In this document: positions 41,418-51,882 of the stretch, in pieces | How positions within the stretch are numbered: the first letter of the stretch is position 1 | Layout: each line of letters starts with the position of its first letter | NCBI GenBank assembly: GCA_017479885.1 | Contig: JAFVBR010000017.1 | Location: 1 to 64,000, forward strand | Length of the DNA: 64,000 nucleotides | Origin: Paludibacteraceae bacterium | GTDB lineage: Bacteria; Bacteroidota; Bacteroidia; Bacteroidales; Paludibacteraceae | Reading direction: 5' to 3' | Made by a program: the position numbers and the translations under genes | The notes under the pieces: generated by a model | What the model was told of the DNA's origin: nothing | Database searches by the model: none | The model's input: the letters and a program-made list of their open reading frames with translations, nothing else

Positions 41418-41485
41418 AGCGCTACAAATGTACAAAAGAAGAATGTACAATTTTGGACTGCAAAGGTAATGCAATTATTTCAATC

Positions 41486-42724
41486 ATGCAAATGAAAAAA
41501 CAAACCACATATTATCACACGCTGGCAAACGGGATCAGAATAGTGCACTGCCAAACCCGGTCGGATGTGTCATGGCTCGGACTGATGGCAGGTTGCGGCA
41601 CACGTGACGAAGAAACTGCAGTTAACGGAATGGCGCACTATATAGAGCACACCGTGTTCAAAGGCACAAACAAACGCACAGCCAAACAAATCATCAACCG
41701 TATAGAAGACATCGGCGGTGAAATAAACGCATACACCACCAAAGAAGAAACCACCTTCTACGCCGCTGTGCCCAACCGATATTTCGGGCGCGCACTCGAA
41801 CTGATTGCCGACATGGTGTTCCACCCTTCGTTTCCAAAGCAGGAGACCGAAAAGGAACTAAGTGTGATACTCGATGAGATAGAGTCGTACGAAGATTCGC
41901 CCTCGGAACTTATCTATGAAGATTTCGAAGGTCTGGTCTTTGAAGGAAATAGTCTGGAGATGCCGATTCTGGGCACTAAAAAGAGTCTGAAGCGCATCAA
42001 CAAAGAACAGACCGCCAGATTCATGCAGGAGAACTACTGCACAAGCGAGATGGTGATGTTTTCGCTCTCCTCTTTGCCCATGCAGAAAGTGATAGCATAC
42101 GCCGAACAATATCTAAGCGATGCACCTTATAATATATTCCGTACACACACGCGAGTGACACCCGACATACCTGATGCCAAGCAGGCATCTTTCCGTCGGC
42201 ACACACATCAGACACATGTGATGATAGGAGGCAGAGCCTATCCTATAGGCCACGAAAAGCAACTGGCACTCTATCTGCTTAACAACATTCTGGGAGGAGG
42301 AAGCATGAACTCGCGCCTCAACATGTCGCTACGCGAACAAAGAGGTCTGGTTTATACCATTGAATCAACCTACTCCCCCTTATCTGACTGCGGGTATTGG
42401 AGCATCTATTTTGCCTCAGAGCCGCAAAATGTTGATGAATGTGAGCAACTGGTGAGACAAGAATTAAGAAAGATGACAGAGACATGCATCTCTGACTATA
42501 CTCTGAAAAAAGCATTGAGACAACTGCACGGACAAATGGCGATTGCCGCCCAAAACCAGGAAAACTATGCCTTGAGACTTGCCAAACTTATGCTATATAC
42601 CAATCAGGCTCCGGCTTGGGAGGACACTTTCGCTGAAATAGAACAACTCACACCTGATATCCTTTCACAGACGGCAAAGGAAATATTTGGCAATAATAAC
42701 ATATTTATTCTTAAATACGAATAA
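41486..42724 (+). CDS. M16-family zinc metallopeptidase
   Basis: The 412-residue protein is an insulinase-type peptidase with the inverted zinc motif HxxEH (His51, Glu54, His55 in HYIEHTVFKG) and the downstream third-ligand glutamate in the DEIESYEDSPSE region. The C-terminal half has the inactive-domain pattern LNNILGGGSMNSRLNMSLREQ (listed in part). It is the cytoplasmic or periplasmic PqqL/processing-protease-like type without signal peptide. I start at ATG 41486 (MQMKKQTTYY). Another ATG at 41492 is equally possible. It stands alone between tRNA-Leu and the SusC operon. Confidence 0.87.
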   Translation: MQMKKQTTYYHTLANGIRIVHCQTRSDVSWLGLMAGCGTRDEETAVNGMAHYIEHTVFKGTNKRTAKQIINRIEDIGGEINAYTTKEETTFYAAVPNRYFGRALELIADMVFHPSFPKQETEKELSVILDEIESYEDSPSELIYEDFEGLVFEGNSLEMPILGTKKSLKRINKEQTARFMQENYCTSEMVMFSLSSLPMQKVIAYAEQYLSDAPYNIFRTHTRVTPDIPDAKQASFRRHTHQTHVMIGGRAYPIGHEKQLALYLLNNILGGGSMNSRLNMSLREQRGLVYTIESTYSPLSDCGYWSIYFASEPQNVDECEQLVRQELRKMTETCISDYTLKKALRQLHGQMAIAAQNQENYALRLAKLMLYTNQAPAWEDTFAEIEQLTPDILSQTAKEIFGNNNIFILKYE

Positions 42725-42800
42725 ACAGTTCACTATTTGTATTAAAATATACTAATTAAGTACAAAATAACACGAAAAAGCCCAATTTTCTGACATAATA

Positions 42801-42832
42801 TTTGGTCAAACGGGATATTTGTTGTAATTTTG
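42801..42832 (+). promoter_or_regulatory. SusC operon promoter
   Basis: TTTG 42801-42804 and TAATTTTG 42825-42832 with a 20-bp spacer, a consensus match. The start site would fall within the palindrome that follows. Confidence 0.75.
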
Positions 42833-42846
42833 CGCGAAATTTCGCG
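42833..42846. promoter_or_regulatory. 14-bp palindrome at the predicted start site of the SusC operon
   Basis: CGCGAAATTTCGCG is perfectly palindromic and abuts the -7 element. It could be an operator or the first hairpin of the leader RNA. Confidence 0.6.
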
Positions 42847-42872
42847 TTTATATTCGCATATTTATACACAAC

Positions 42873-45800
42873 ATGAATAAGATCTACATTTTATTAGTCA
42901 GTTTCTGTCTGTTATCATTGACAGCCATAGCCCAAACAAGGGTTACGGGTGTTATATTGGATGAGAACGGCGAAGGTGCAATCGGCGCAACAATTATGGC
43001 CGAGGGGACAAGTGTGGGCACCACAACCGACTTTGACGGAAACTTTGAATTGAACGTCCCTGCAGGAGTGAAAAACCTTGTAATATCATCTGTGGGTTAT
43101 GCCACACAGAAAGTGCCGGTTAAATCGGTCATCAAGGTCCAACTCAAAGAAGAAACACAAATGGTACAGGAAGTTGTGGTAACCGGTATGTACCAGCAAG
43201 ACAAACGAATGAACACAGGTTCGACCACCCGTATAGATGCCGAGAAAGCCAAGCTTGACGGTGTGGCAGATATCAGCCGAAGCCTTGAAGGAAGGGCGGC
43301 AGGTGTGAGTGTGCAGAACGTCAGTGGTACATTCGGTACAGCCCCGAAAATCCGTATGCGCGGTGCCACCAGTATCTACGGCTCAAGCAAGCCGTTGTGG
43401 GTGGTTGACGGTGTGATTATGGAAGACGCTGTTGAAGTGGATGCTGAGTCGCTCTCGTCAGGTGACGCCGTGACCCTTATTTCTTCTGCTATTGCAGGTT
43501 TGAATGCCGATGATATTGAGAGTTTCCAGATTCTGAAAGACGGTAGTGCGACCAGTATCTATGGTGCACGTGCTATGGCAGGTGTGATTGTGGTCACCAC
43601 CAAAAAAGGTCAACAGGGACAAAGCAAAATCAACTATACAGGCGAGTTCTCCATTCGTTTAAAGCCGAGCTACAACGAATTTAACATCAGCAACTCGCAG
43701 GAGCAGATGAACATCTATCGTGAGATGGAACAAAAGGGATGGCTCGAGTTTGCCAACCTTGCCAAGGCTCACACATCGGGTATATACGGAAAGATGTACC
43801 AACTCATCAATACTTATGACCCTGCTACAGGCACATTCGGACTTGCCAACACTATCAACGCAAGAAACGAATATCTGCGTGAAGCCGAATACAGAAACAC
43901 CAACTGGTTTGACTTGCTGTTCCGGAACACTGTGACTCAAACTCACTCCATCAGTATTTCAGGTGGTACAGACCGCGCACGTTTCTACACATCAATGTCG
44001 GCAATGTACGACCCGGGATGGACTTTGTCGAGCGACGTACAACGCTACACCGTCAACGCCAATGCATCGTTTGATATAACGAAGAAACTCACTCTCTCCC
44101 TTCTGACTTCCGACTCTTATCGTAAGCAGAAAGCTCCCGGAACACTCTCTCAGGAGACGGATGTAGTGACAGGAGAAGTGAAGCGTGACTTCGACATCAA
44201 CCCCTATAGTTATGCTCTTAACGCATCGCGCGCGATGGACCCCAACGAGACTTACACCCGCAACTACTGCGGATTCAACATTTTCGACGAGTTGGACAAC
44301 AACTACATCGAACTTGGTGTAACCGATGTCAAGTTCCAGGCTGACCTTACGTACAAACCAATCAAAGGTTTGTCGTTCACCGCCCTTGCTGCATACCGCT
44401 ACCAGAGTTCAACCAATGAGCACCATGTGAAAGACCAGTCGAATCAGGCGCGAGCCTATCGTGCAGGTATAGAACCTGAAGATGCCACCATTCGCGACAT
44501 GAACCCGTTCCTCTACACTAATCCTGATGACGAAAATGCTCTGCCGGAGACAGTGCTGCCCAAAGGCGGTATATACTATATGAACCAATATAAGATGTCG
44601 CAGTTTGACCTTCGTCTGTCGGGAACATACGCCACTGCTATCAAGGACAAGCACCTCCTGCACTTCTTCGCGGGAATGGAACTCAACTCGACCAACCGTA
44701 ACACAATTGCTTTCAACGGCTATGGTTTCTGTTATGATGACGGTCGCACTCCATTTACCGACTACACGCTCTTCAAGCAGCAGGTAGAAGAAGGCGGTAG
44801 TTACTATGCCAACTCATGGCGTTATGCCCGTAGCATGGCATTCTTCGCTACCGGAACTTATTCCTATATGGGTCGCTACAATATCAACCTCACAGGTCGT
44901 TATGAAGGAACCAACGGTTTGGGCAAGACACAAACTGCACGCTGGTTGCCGACATGGAACGTGGGTGCCAGCTGGAATGCACACGAGGAAGAGTGGTTCG
45001 CTCCAGCAAGCGATGTTCTGTCAACTGCCACACTCAAGGCATCATATTCTCTGACTGCCGACCGTTGCCCTTACGGCTACTCATACGCAGAACCTATGTT
45101 CACCAGTTCGTCTGCATGGCGTCCGAACGCAGCTGCACAGGAACTCGTGATTGACCTTGCATTGCTCGGCAATTCTGAACTTACCTATGAGAAAAAGTAT
45201 GAGTTTAACGCCGGTGTAAGTCTCGGTTTCCTGAAGAACCGTATCAATCTGGATATTGACGCATACTACCGCGACAATTTCGACCTTATTGGTCCTACCT
45301 ATACAACCGGTATCGGCGGTGAGAGCATCAAGTATGCCAACGTGGCAACAATGAAGTCTTCAGGTGTCGAGGTGACAATTTCGACAACCAACATTAAGAC
45401 AAAAGACTTCAAGTGGACTACCGACTTGACATTCTCTTACACCAACAACAAGATTACCAAGCTTGACTCGCGCGTAAACGTAATGTCGTTGGTAGCAGGT
45501 TCCGGTTATGCACGCGAAGGTTATCCTGTACGCTCGCTGTTCTCAATCCCGTTTGTAGGACTTAATGACGAAGGCTTGCCACAGTTTATCAACGAAGACA
45601 ACGAGGTGACAGTTACCGACATCAATTTCCAGGAGATAGAGAACACAGAATTCCTGAAATACGAAGGTCCCACCGATCCTACCATTACCGGTGGTTTCGG
45701 CAACATCTTCACATACAAAGGATTCACGCTCAACATCTTCATGACCTACTCGTTCGGCAACGTGGTTCGTCTTGACCCGATATTCTCGTCAAGCTACGAC

Positions 45801-46199
45801 GACATCACCGCTCTGCCTCGCGACTTCCGCAACCGTTGGACTCTGCCCGGCGATGAGAACAAGACTACCATACCGGTAATCGCCTCCACCCGTCAGCAGA
45901 AAACCTACGGAAGCTATAACCTGAAGACTGCTTACAATGCATACAACTACTCGACGGAGCGTATAGCGAAGGGTGATTTCATCAGGATGAAGGAGATATC
46001 TCTCATGTACACGATACCGACCAAGTACTTGAGTAATGTGGCATTGAACAGCGCAAGTCTGAAACTGCAAGTAACCAACCCGTTCCTTGTATATTCCGAC
46101 CGCAAACTGAACGGACAAGACCCCGAGTTTTTCAATTCAGGCGGTGTTGCCACTCCTATGGCTAAGCAATTCACACTTACAGCACGTGTGGGATTCTGA
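42873..46199 (+). CDS. SusC-type TonB-dependent outer-membrane transporter
   Basis: The 1108-residue protein has a signal peptide (~1-20) and a carboxypeptidase-regulatory-like beta domain (~22-97, GVILDENGEGAIGATIMAEG). A TonB-box-like EVVVTGMY follows, then a plug (~110-240, with the DIESFQILKDGSATSIYGAR block, listed in part) and the 22-strand barrel ending in VGF. With SusD it imports large ligands across the outer membrane using TonB energy. No glycosidase or sigma/anti-sigma pair is adjacent. The operon instead carries a peptidase-like lipoprotein, so a peptide, protein or metal-linked ligand is more likely than a glycan. Confidence 0.93.
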   Translation: MNKIYILLVSFCLLSLTAIAQTRVTGVILDENGEGAIGATIMAEGTSVGTTTDFDGNFELNVPAGVKNLVISSVGYATQKVPVKSVIKVQLKEETQMVQEVVVTGMYQQDKRMNTGSTTRIDAEKAKLDGVADISRSLEGRAAGVSVQNVSGTFGTAPKIRMRGATSIYGSSKPLWVVDGVIMEDAVEVDAESLSSGDAVTLISSAIAGLNADDIESFQILKDGSATSIYGARAMAGVIVVTTKKGQQGQSKINYTGEFSIRLKPSYNEFNISNSQEQMNIYREMEQKGWLEFANLAKAHTSGIYGKMYQLINTYDPATGTFGLANTINARNEYLREAEYRNTNWFDLLFRNTVTQTHSISISGGTDRARFYTSMSAMYDPGWTLSSDVQRYTVNANASFDITKKLTLSLLTSDSYRKQKAPGTLSQETDVVTGEVKRDFDINPYSYALNASRAMDPNETYTRNYCGFNIFDELDNNYIELGVTDVKFQADLTYKPIKGLSFTALAAYRYQSSTNEHHVKDQSNQARAYRAGIEPEDATIRDMNPFLYTNPDDENALPETVLPKGGIYYMNQYKMSQFDLRLSGTYATAIKDKHLLHFFAGMELNSTNRNTIAFNGYGFCYDDGRTPFTDYTLFKQQVEEGGSYYANSWRYARSMAFFATGTYSYMGRYNINLTGRYEGTNGLGKTQTARWLPTWNVGASWNAHEEEWFAPASDVLSTATLKASYSLTADRCPYGYSYAEPMFTSSSAWRPNAAAQELVIDLALLGNSELTYEKKYEFNAGVSLGFLKNRINLDIDAYYRDNFDLIGPTYTTGIGGESIKYANVATMKSSGVEVTISTTNIKTKDFKWTTDLTFSYTNNKITKLDSRVNVMSLVAGSGYAREGYPVRSLFSIPFVGLNDEGLPQFINEDNEVTVTDINFQEIENTEFLKYEGPTDPTITGGFGNIFTYKGFTLNIFMTYSFGNVVRLDPIFSSSYDDITALPRDFRNRWTLPGDENKTTIPVIASTRQQKTYGSYNLKTAYNAYNYSTERIAKGDFIRMKEISLMYTIPTKYLSNVALNSASLKLQVTNPFLVYSDRKLNGQDPEFFNSGGVATPMAKQFTLTARVGF

Positions 46200-46247
46200 T
46201 AAGTTGACAATTGACAGTTAATATTAGACATTTAGACATACATCATT

Positions 46248-47921
46248 ATGAAGAGATACACATATATATTACTATTTGTGACGGCAGCAGCACTCAGTGC
46301 CTGCAATTTCTTGGACAAGGACCCTGATGACCGCGCTACCATCACTACTTTCGACCAAGTGAAGAAACTGATGGGTTCTGCCTATTCTACAGCAGATTTC
46401 GGGTTTATAGGAGAATTCAGTTCCGACAATATTGTTGACAACAACTCTGAAGACGGTACATGGACACGCTATAACCTTTCGGTTAGTAAAGGTGAAGTTG
46501 AGAACGAAGTGTTTGCATGGAGACCTGCAGTAAGTGCAAGCAGTAACGACGGCGACTCGCCCGTCAGCATCTGGAGCCGTGCCTACAAAGCAATTGCTGT
46601 TGCCAACCACGCATTGGAGATTATGGACAATCTGGAAAAAGAAGGAAGCAAGGAAGACTTTACAGAAGTACGTGCCGAGGCATATCTCTGCCGTGCCTAC
46701 AACCACTTTGTACTTGCCAATATATTCTGTATGGCATATCGCGACTCAGCATTAAGCACGCAGGATATTGGAGTGCCTTACATGAAAGTGCCTGAGAAAG
46801 TAGTTTATTCGAATGCCGATCGCGGCACACTCACCGAACTTTACCAAAACATCGAAGAAGACCTTGTAGAAGGACTTAAAGGCGTTAGCGACAACTACTC
46901 TCAGCCCAAGTATCACTTCAACAAGCAGGCCGCTTACGCTTTCGCAGCACGTTTCTACTTGTACAAACGCGACTACGACAAGGTTATTCAGTATGCCACC
47001 ATGGCATTGGGAAGTAACCCGATGAGTTGCATGCGTACGGAGTACTGGTCAAAATCATACTCTACACAGGATGCTCTTTTGTATGCTTATTCCAACACTT
47101 CCTCGCCAAGCAATTTCCTTCTTACAACTACATACTCCACCTTCTACCGCTCACTCAACGGCCGCTACGCATGTAACCGTCAGGCATCACGCGCCTCAAT
47201 CTATGGTCAGGGACCCACTTGGCAGAACTACACCTTCCATCCCTGCTACCAGAAAGTGCAAGGTCTGTATCTGCGCGGCAGCCAGGACTACGGATTGTTC
47301 TACGTGCATACAGGCGAGTACTTCGAATATACCGACAAGGTGGCAGGTATAGGCTACGTTCACAATGTCAACCCGACCTTCACAGGCGAGGAGACTCTGC
47401 TCTGCCGTGCCGAGGCTTACATTATGAAGAAGGAGTATGACAAGGCTTTTGCCGACCTTCAGGTATGGGACGATAGCCGCAAAGTAGGTACAACCGAGAA
47501 ACTTGATCCGCTGACTGAAACCAACATAGAGAGTTTCTACAGCAGCGACATACAAATAAAAGGCACAAGAGTATATCGTATCAGCCAGCTCCATTGTTCT
47601 GACATTTGTCCGGATTGGCAAATAGATACAAAACAGAATATCTGGCTCAACTGTGTGCTCCACTTCCGCCGCATAGAAACCATCCACGAAGGTCTGCGCT
47701 GGTTCGACATCAAACGTTACGGCATCGAGGTTCGTCACAAGCAAGGACTTGACCCCGAGATGATACTCACATGGAATGACCCGCGACGCGCGATACAGAT
47801 TCCTTCGACAGTAATCGAAGCAGGTATGACACCTAACCCGACAGCCATCCCCGAGACAGTGGAAGACGCTGTAGTCTTTACCGGAAGTTGCAAAGCACAG
47901 GAAAATGAAGAAAACGAGTGA
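46248..47921 (+). CDS. SusD/RagB-type surface lipoprotein
   Basis: The 557-residue precursor has a lipobox (LSAC, Cys19) followed by NFLDKDPDDRATITTF, the usual start of SusD-like proteins, and TPR-type helices (AYLCRAYNHFVLANIFCMAY, listed in full length 20). The C-terminal RagB block (RRIETIHEGLRWFDIKRYGI) is clear. It acts as the lid of the SusC channel on the cell surface and binds the ligand. It follows SusC after 48 bp and is unlinked to any recognisable enzyme for glycans. Confidence 0.92.
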   Translation: MKRYTYILLFVTAAALSACNFLDKDPDDRATITTFDQVKKLMGSAYSTADFGFIGEFSSDNIVDNNSEDGTWTRYNLSVSKGEVENEVFAWRPAVSASSNDGDSPVSIWSRAYKAIAVANHALEIMDNLEKEGSKEDFTEVRAEAYLCRAYNHFVLANIFCMAYRDSALSTQDIGVPYMKVPEKVVYSNADRGTLTELYQNIEEDLVEGLKGVSDNYSQPKYHFNKQAAYAFAARFYLYKRDYDKVIQYATMALGSNPMSCMRTEYWSKSYSTQDALLYAYSNTSSPSNFLLTTTYSTFYRSLNGRYACNRQASRASIYGQGPTWQNYTFHPCYQKVQGLYLRGSQDYGLFYVHTGEYFEYTDKVAGIGYVHNVNPTFTGEETLLCRAEAYIMKKEYDKAFADLQVWDDSRKVGTTEKLDPLTETNIESFYSSDIQIKGTRVYRISQLHCSDICPDWQIDTKQNIWLNCVLHFRRIETIHEGLRWFDIKRYGIEVRHKQGLDPEMILTWNDPRRAIQIPSTVIEAGMTPNPTAIPETVEDAVVFTGSCKAQENEENE

Positions 47922-47943
47922 TGAACGATTAAATATTTAGATT

Positions 47944-48918
47944 ATGATGAAATATTTTAGATATATATTTGCACTGGCATTGGTCGCCGGCCTTGCAAGT
48001 TCCTGTAAAGAGAAACTTGACCCTGAGAGTATTTTTCCTAAAGTAGGCGAAAATTTGGATCCCACATCATATAGTTTCCAACTTGACTCATTCTGCAAGA
48101 AGAATTTTCAGGAAGTGTACAACGTTGAGTTCCGCTATCAGATGCAGGACATTAGTTCCGACATGAACTTTAATCTTGTGCCATGCACCTATGATGATGC
48201 CATCACAATGGCTGTTATGGCAAAATATCTGTGGTGGGATGTATATTCAACTGTAACGGGGAGCACTGAGTTCCTTCAAAAGTATGGTCCGAGAATCATC
48301 TGCCTTATCGGTTCGGCAGGTCACAATGCCACCGGCTCCGTCACTCTCGGTGTGGCTCAAGGAGGTTTGAAAGTGACATTGCATGCCATCAATTATGTTG
48401 ACCCTTCCAACGTTGCCACACTCAATGAATATTACTTCAAAACGATGCACCACGAGTTCTCTCATATTCTCCACCAAACCAAGACCTACCCTGCCGAGTT
48501 CCGTACGATATCAGCAGGTTGGTACAAACCCAACGGCTGGGAAGAGCGCTCCGAGCAGGAAGCCCGCAGTCTGGGATTCACCGGCAACTATGGTTCAAGT
48601 CAGGAACGTGAAGACTTTGTGGAGATTATTGCCAACTATATTGTCAAGACCGATGACGAGTGGGCAAGCATGATGAGTGACGCATCCAAGGGGTGGAAAC
48701 AAGACGACGACGGCACACTGCACCAGTTGGAAGACGACCCTGACGGAGTGGATGGTCCGGCAGTAATACAGCAGAAACTTACCATTGCCCGCACTTGGTT
48801 GCATGACGAATGGAATATCGAACTTGACTCACTTCGCAAAGAAGTACAGACACGTCAGGCAAACATGAACATCGATTCACTGAGAAATCAGGTTCTAACT
48901 ATCGGAACAGCAGAATAA
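47944..48918 (+). CDS. Putative zinc metallopeptidase lipoprotein (Mx1-type, gluzincin-like)
   Basis: The 324-residue precursor has a lipobox (SSC, Cys21) and a zinc motif HEFSH (residues 170-174), with a third-ligand candidate in REDFVEIIANYI about 50 residues on. This matches the family of putative zinc-binding metallopeptidases found next to SusC/SusD pairs in Bacteroidales. It probably trims peptides or proteins at the surface, or binds metal without catalysis. It begins 22 bp after susD and the DUF4302 gene follows after 16 bp, so all are one operon. Confidence 0.82.
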   Translation: MMKYFRYIFALALVAGLASSCKEKLDPESIFPKVGENLDPTSYSFQLDSFCKKNFQEVYNVEFRYQMQDISSDMNFNLVPCTYDDAITMAVMAKYLWWDVYSTVTGSTEFLQKYGPRIICLIGSAGHNATGSVTLGVAQGGLKVTLHAINYVDPSNVATLNEYYFKTMHHEFSHILHQTKTYPAEFRTISAGWYKPNGWEERSEQEARSLGFTGNYGSSQEREDFVEIIANYIVKTDDEWASMMSDASKGWKQDDDGTLHQLEDDPDGVDGPAVIQQKLTIARTWLHDEWNIELDSLRKEVQTRQANMNIDSLRNQVLTIGTAE

Positions 48919-48934
48919 ACTTGGAGGACAGATT

Positions 48935-50245
48935 ATGAAGAAATATTATATATTGATATTATCAGTTGTACTTGCAATGTCAGGCTGCTCACCTCGGGTA
49001 GCAGACGTATTCGATGATACCGCTGTTGTGCGTTTGGAGCAGAACAGAGAAGTTGTGAAAGAACGCCTCATCAATGCTGAGAACGGGTGGGTTATGCAAT
49101 ATTTTGCACAAAGCGACCAGACATCTTCCGATACCATCAAGCATCGCGGTTATACCTTCCTTTTCAAGTTCCGCAATGACGGCACAGTGACAGTGGGCGC
49201 ACCGGTAGATGGTGTTTACATGACAGAAACCAGTCTGTGGGATATTATCAGCGACAATAGTACGGTACTTACATTCAACTCGTTCAACAAAGTGTTCCAT
49301 TACTACAGCAATCCTGACCCGGCCCTCGGACTATGGGGAGCGGACGGTGAAGGTGTAGGAGGAGACTACGAGTTTATGGTACTTGAATACAACGAGAAAG
49401 AGAACTACCAACTGCTGAAAGGCAAGAAACGCAGTTGCTACATCCGCCTCTATCCCTTGGCAGAAGGTCAAGACTGGGAGGAATACTTCCAGAAACTTGA
49501 CAGTATGGACAAATTCCTGTTTGAAGAAAATCTTCCACTCGGCATGTATGTTAACGCCAAACACCTGTCGCTATACAATGGTCCTAAGCATGAGTTCCGG
49601 GTATTCGAGTTCGGAGCTGATACTCTCGGAGGCGGACAATACTACGGATTCATAGTTACAGAAAACGGCATCCGACTGCATGACGACAAGATATCCGAGC
49701 AAACCATCAACCGTGCATCATTCAACCTGAGCGAGGACAAGAGCCGGTTGGTATCGGTACTTGACGAGAGTATCTATATTGAGATGGAAGGCAGCACTGC
49801 TTTCGAATCAAGCATCGCTCACGGCACTGTATGGAAGGCTGATTCACTGAGTTTGGGAAGCAGTATTACCTCGGCTATCAGTACTCTGGAAGACTTCCTG
49901 CACACCGGTGTAGGCAGCGCAAAAGGGAACAAGAATGCAAAGATACTAAGTGTAGGTTTTTCATGGACAGGCTCGGTGACACTTGATGTTTATTATACAA
50001 GCACCGGCAAGAACGAGCTGAAAGACCAATACTACTTTGACTACAAGATGCAAGGTGGCAATATTGAACTCACCTACAACGGCACCAATGGTCAGCACAA
50101 CCTTATAAACTACAATGGCGAGGACTTCGTGAAAGCTTTCAACGGCACGTACAACTTCAAGATACTTGAACCCTTCCACCCTTCAAAGGGACTACAGATG
50201 AGCAAGATTGAAGATGCAAACTTCACAATGACTCTTGAGCAATAA
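48935..50245 (+). CDS. DUF4302-family lipoprotein
   Basis: The 436-residue precursor has a lipobox (SGC, Cys18) and the DUF4302 opening RLINAENGWVMQYFAQ. The body is beta-rich with repeated short strands (YTFLFKFRNDGTVTV; FEFGADTLGGGQYYGF). Members of this family are surface proteins that co-occur with SusC/SusD and Mx1-type peptidases. Their ligand is unknown. Within the operon it is the fourth gene and may be a ligand-binding partner exposed on the surface. Confidence 0.78.
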   Translation: MKKYYILILSVVLAMSGCSPRVADVFDDTAVVRLEQNREVVKERLINAENGWVMQYFAQSDQTSSDTIKHRGYTFLFKFRNDGTVTVGAPVDGVYMTETSLWDIISDNSTVLTFNSFNKVFHYYSNPDPALGLWGADGEGVGGDYEFMVLEYNEKENYQLLKGKKRSCYIRLYPLAEGQDWEEYFQKLDSMDKFLFEENLPLGMYVNAKHLSLYNGPKHEFRVFEFGADTLGGGQYYGFIVTENGIRLHDDKISEQTINRASFNLSEDKSRLVSVLDESIYIEMEGSTAFESSIAHGTVWKADSLSLGSSITSAISTLEDFLHTGVGSAKGNKNAKILSVGFSWTGSVTLDVYYTSTGKNELKDQYYFDYKMQGGNIELTYNGTNGQHNLINYNGEDFVKAFNGTYNFKILEPFHPSKGLQMSKIEDANFTMTLEQ

Positions 50246-50276
50246 ACTAATAGTGACACTTAAAAAGCAAAGATAT

Positions 50277-51737
50277 ATGAAAAGAACGAACATCATATTG
50301 ATAATGTTGGCAATGGTTGCCACAAGTGCTGTTGCTCATGACTTCGAAGTAAAGAATGCAGCAGGTGCAAGTCTATGGTACAACAATGTAACTGCGACTT
50401 ACGGTTCTAATGCTGTGGAAGTAACATACAGCGGCACTTGGTATAATGCAGTGAAAGACGAATACAAAAACGACATTGCAATACCTGATTCGATTTCAAC
50501 AGGAGGCAAAATATACAAGGTCGTTGGCATCGGCGAGCAGGCTTTCTCGTATTGTGCGTCCTTGAAGACCATCACTATTCCTGAGTCGATAGAATATATA
50601 AAAAACAAGGCATTTGAGGCTTGCTATAGTTTGAGAGTGGTTAACTACAACGCCGTCAATTGCAAAGACCTTTCTCTACCGCAGTTTGCACCGTTCTCAT
50701 TTGGCAACATGGCTTATAGCGAGTATGTGTATGACGCTGATGGTGACCCTGAATCATTCTGGTCGGCATACGGACTGAGGACGGTTAACATTGGAGAGAA
50801 AGTCGAGCATATTCCCGCTTATATGTTCTATGGTATGGGTGGCGGTCTGCAACAGGCTGACCTGACCACACGTCCTTACAAGATAGAAAACAGCAAAGTA
50901 GGTGTAACCAAAATCAACTTCCTCGGTTCTCCGAAGACTATCGGCAATCAGGCTTTCCGCGCCTGCCGTCTGCTCAGGGAAATCACTATTCCTGACGGCG
51001 TAACAAGTCTTGGTCAGGCACTTTTTGCCAACTGCGACACACTGAGCAAGGTGGTATTGCCCGAAGGTATAGAAGAGATCCCTGCATATTTCTTCTCTAC
51101 CTGCAAGGAGATGTCCGTATTCAACCTGCCGAGCACGGTGAAGAACATCAACTATGAGTCATTCAAGAACTGCGCGAAGTTGACAGAGATTACTCTGCCT
51201 GAGGGACTAACTACTGTAGGTCCGTCAGCATTCCGTGCTTGCGAGAACCTGAAGACCGTGGTGCTGCCTTCAACACTTACCTCTATCGACGGTTATGCCT
51301 TCTCTGATTGTACATCACTCGAAGAAATCACTATTCCTGCAGCAGTAGAGGGTATAGGCAACTATGCTTTTGAGGACTGCACCCACCTGAAGACCGTGCG
51401 AATGGAGGGTAACACCAAGCTGATAGGCAACTTTGTATTTGCAGGCTGCATGAATCTCTCAAGCGGTGAGTTCTATGCTCCGAGAAAGATGCCTCAGATT
51501 GCCGACAACACATTCGAAGGCGTGGAGAACTCTATGAAGGTGATAGTGGAAGGCGGAGATGAGACTGAATACAGACAGGACGAGAACTGGTCACGCTTCT
51601 TCATGCCGACAGCTGTGGAGAATATAGAGAGCATCAACCGACATGCAAGAAAAGTGATGATCAACGGAGCAATCTACATTGAGAAAGACGGTCATTATTT
51701 CAACATTCTCGGAAACGAAGTGCAACTGAAAGACTGA
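50277..51737 (+). CDS. BspA-like leucine-rich-repeat protein with a short sorting-domain-like tail
   Basis: The 486-residue precursor has a signal peptide (~1-21) and about ten BspA-type LRR units of ~23 residues with the pattern IxxxAFxxCxxLxxIxLPxxxxxI, from residue ~80 to ~430. The C-terminus (MINGAIYIEKDGHYFNILGNEVQL, listed in part) resembles the short conserved tail of type IX secretion substrates. It is likely surface-exposed or secreted and binds proteins or polysaccharide. I start at ATG 50277; an upstream ATG overlaps the DUF4302 gene. It is the last gene of the SusC operon, before a terminator. Confidence 0.82.
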   Translation: MKRTNIILIMLAMVATSAVAHDFEVKNAAGASLWYNNVTATYGSNAVEVTYSGTWYNAVKDEYKNDIAIPDSISTGGKIYKVVGIGEQAFSYCASLKTITIPESIEYIKNKAFEACYSLRVVNYNAVNCKDLSLPQFAPFSFGNMAYSEYVYDADGDPESFWSAYGLRTVNIGEKVEHIPAYMFYGMGGGLQQADLTTRPYKIENSKVGVTKINFLGSPKTIGNQAFRACRLLREITIPDGVTSLGQALFANCDTLSKVVLPEGIEEIPAYFFSTCKEMSVFNLPSTVKNINYESFKNCAKLTEITLPEGLTTVGPSAFRACENLKTVVLPSTLTSIDGYAFSDCTSLEEITIPAAVEGIGNYAFEDCTHLKTVRMEGNTKLIGNFVFAGCMNLSSGEFYAPRKMPQIADNTFEGVENSMKVIVEGGDETEYRQDENWSRFFMPTAVENIESINRHARKVMINGAIYIEKDGHYFNILGNEVQLKD

Positions 51738-51760
51738 CAAGTATCAGTTTTAACAACCTG

Positions 51761-51797
51761 AAGGCAGTCTTTCTCACAGAAGACTGCCTTACTTTTT
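51761..51797 (+). terminator. Terminator of the SusC operon
   Basis: AAGGCAGTCTT (51761-51771) and AAGACTGCCTT (51780-51790), 8-nt loop, then ACTTTTT. Confidence 0.85.
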
Positions 51798-51882
51798 ATT
51801 CATCTATCGTGTTATAATTATACAAAAATACACAAAAAATGCTGTTTTTCGGCGTAAAATATCAATAAATACGCCCTTTTAC

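Noticed and set aside
46200..46247. Inverted repeat-like TTGACAATTGACAG between susC and susD
   Set aside because: It is too short and lacks a T-run, so neither a terminator nor an attenuator is supported.
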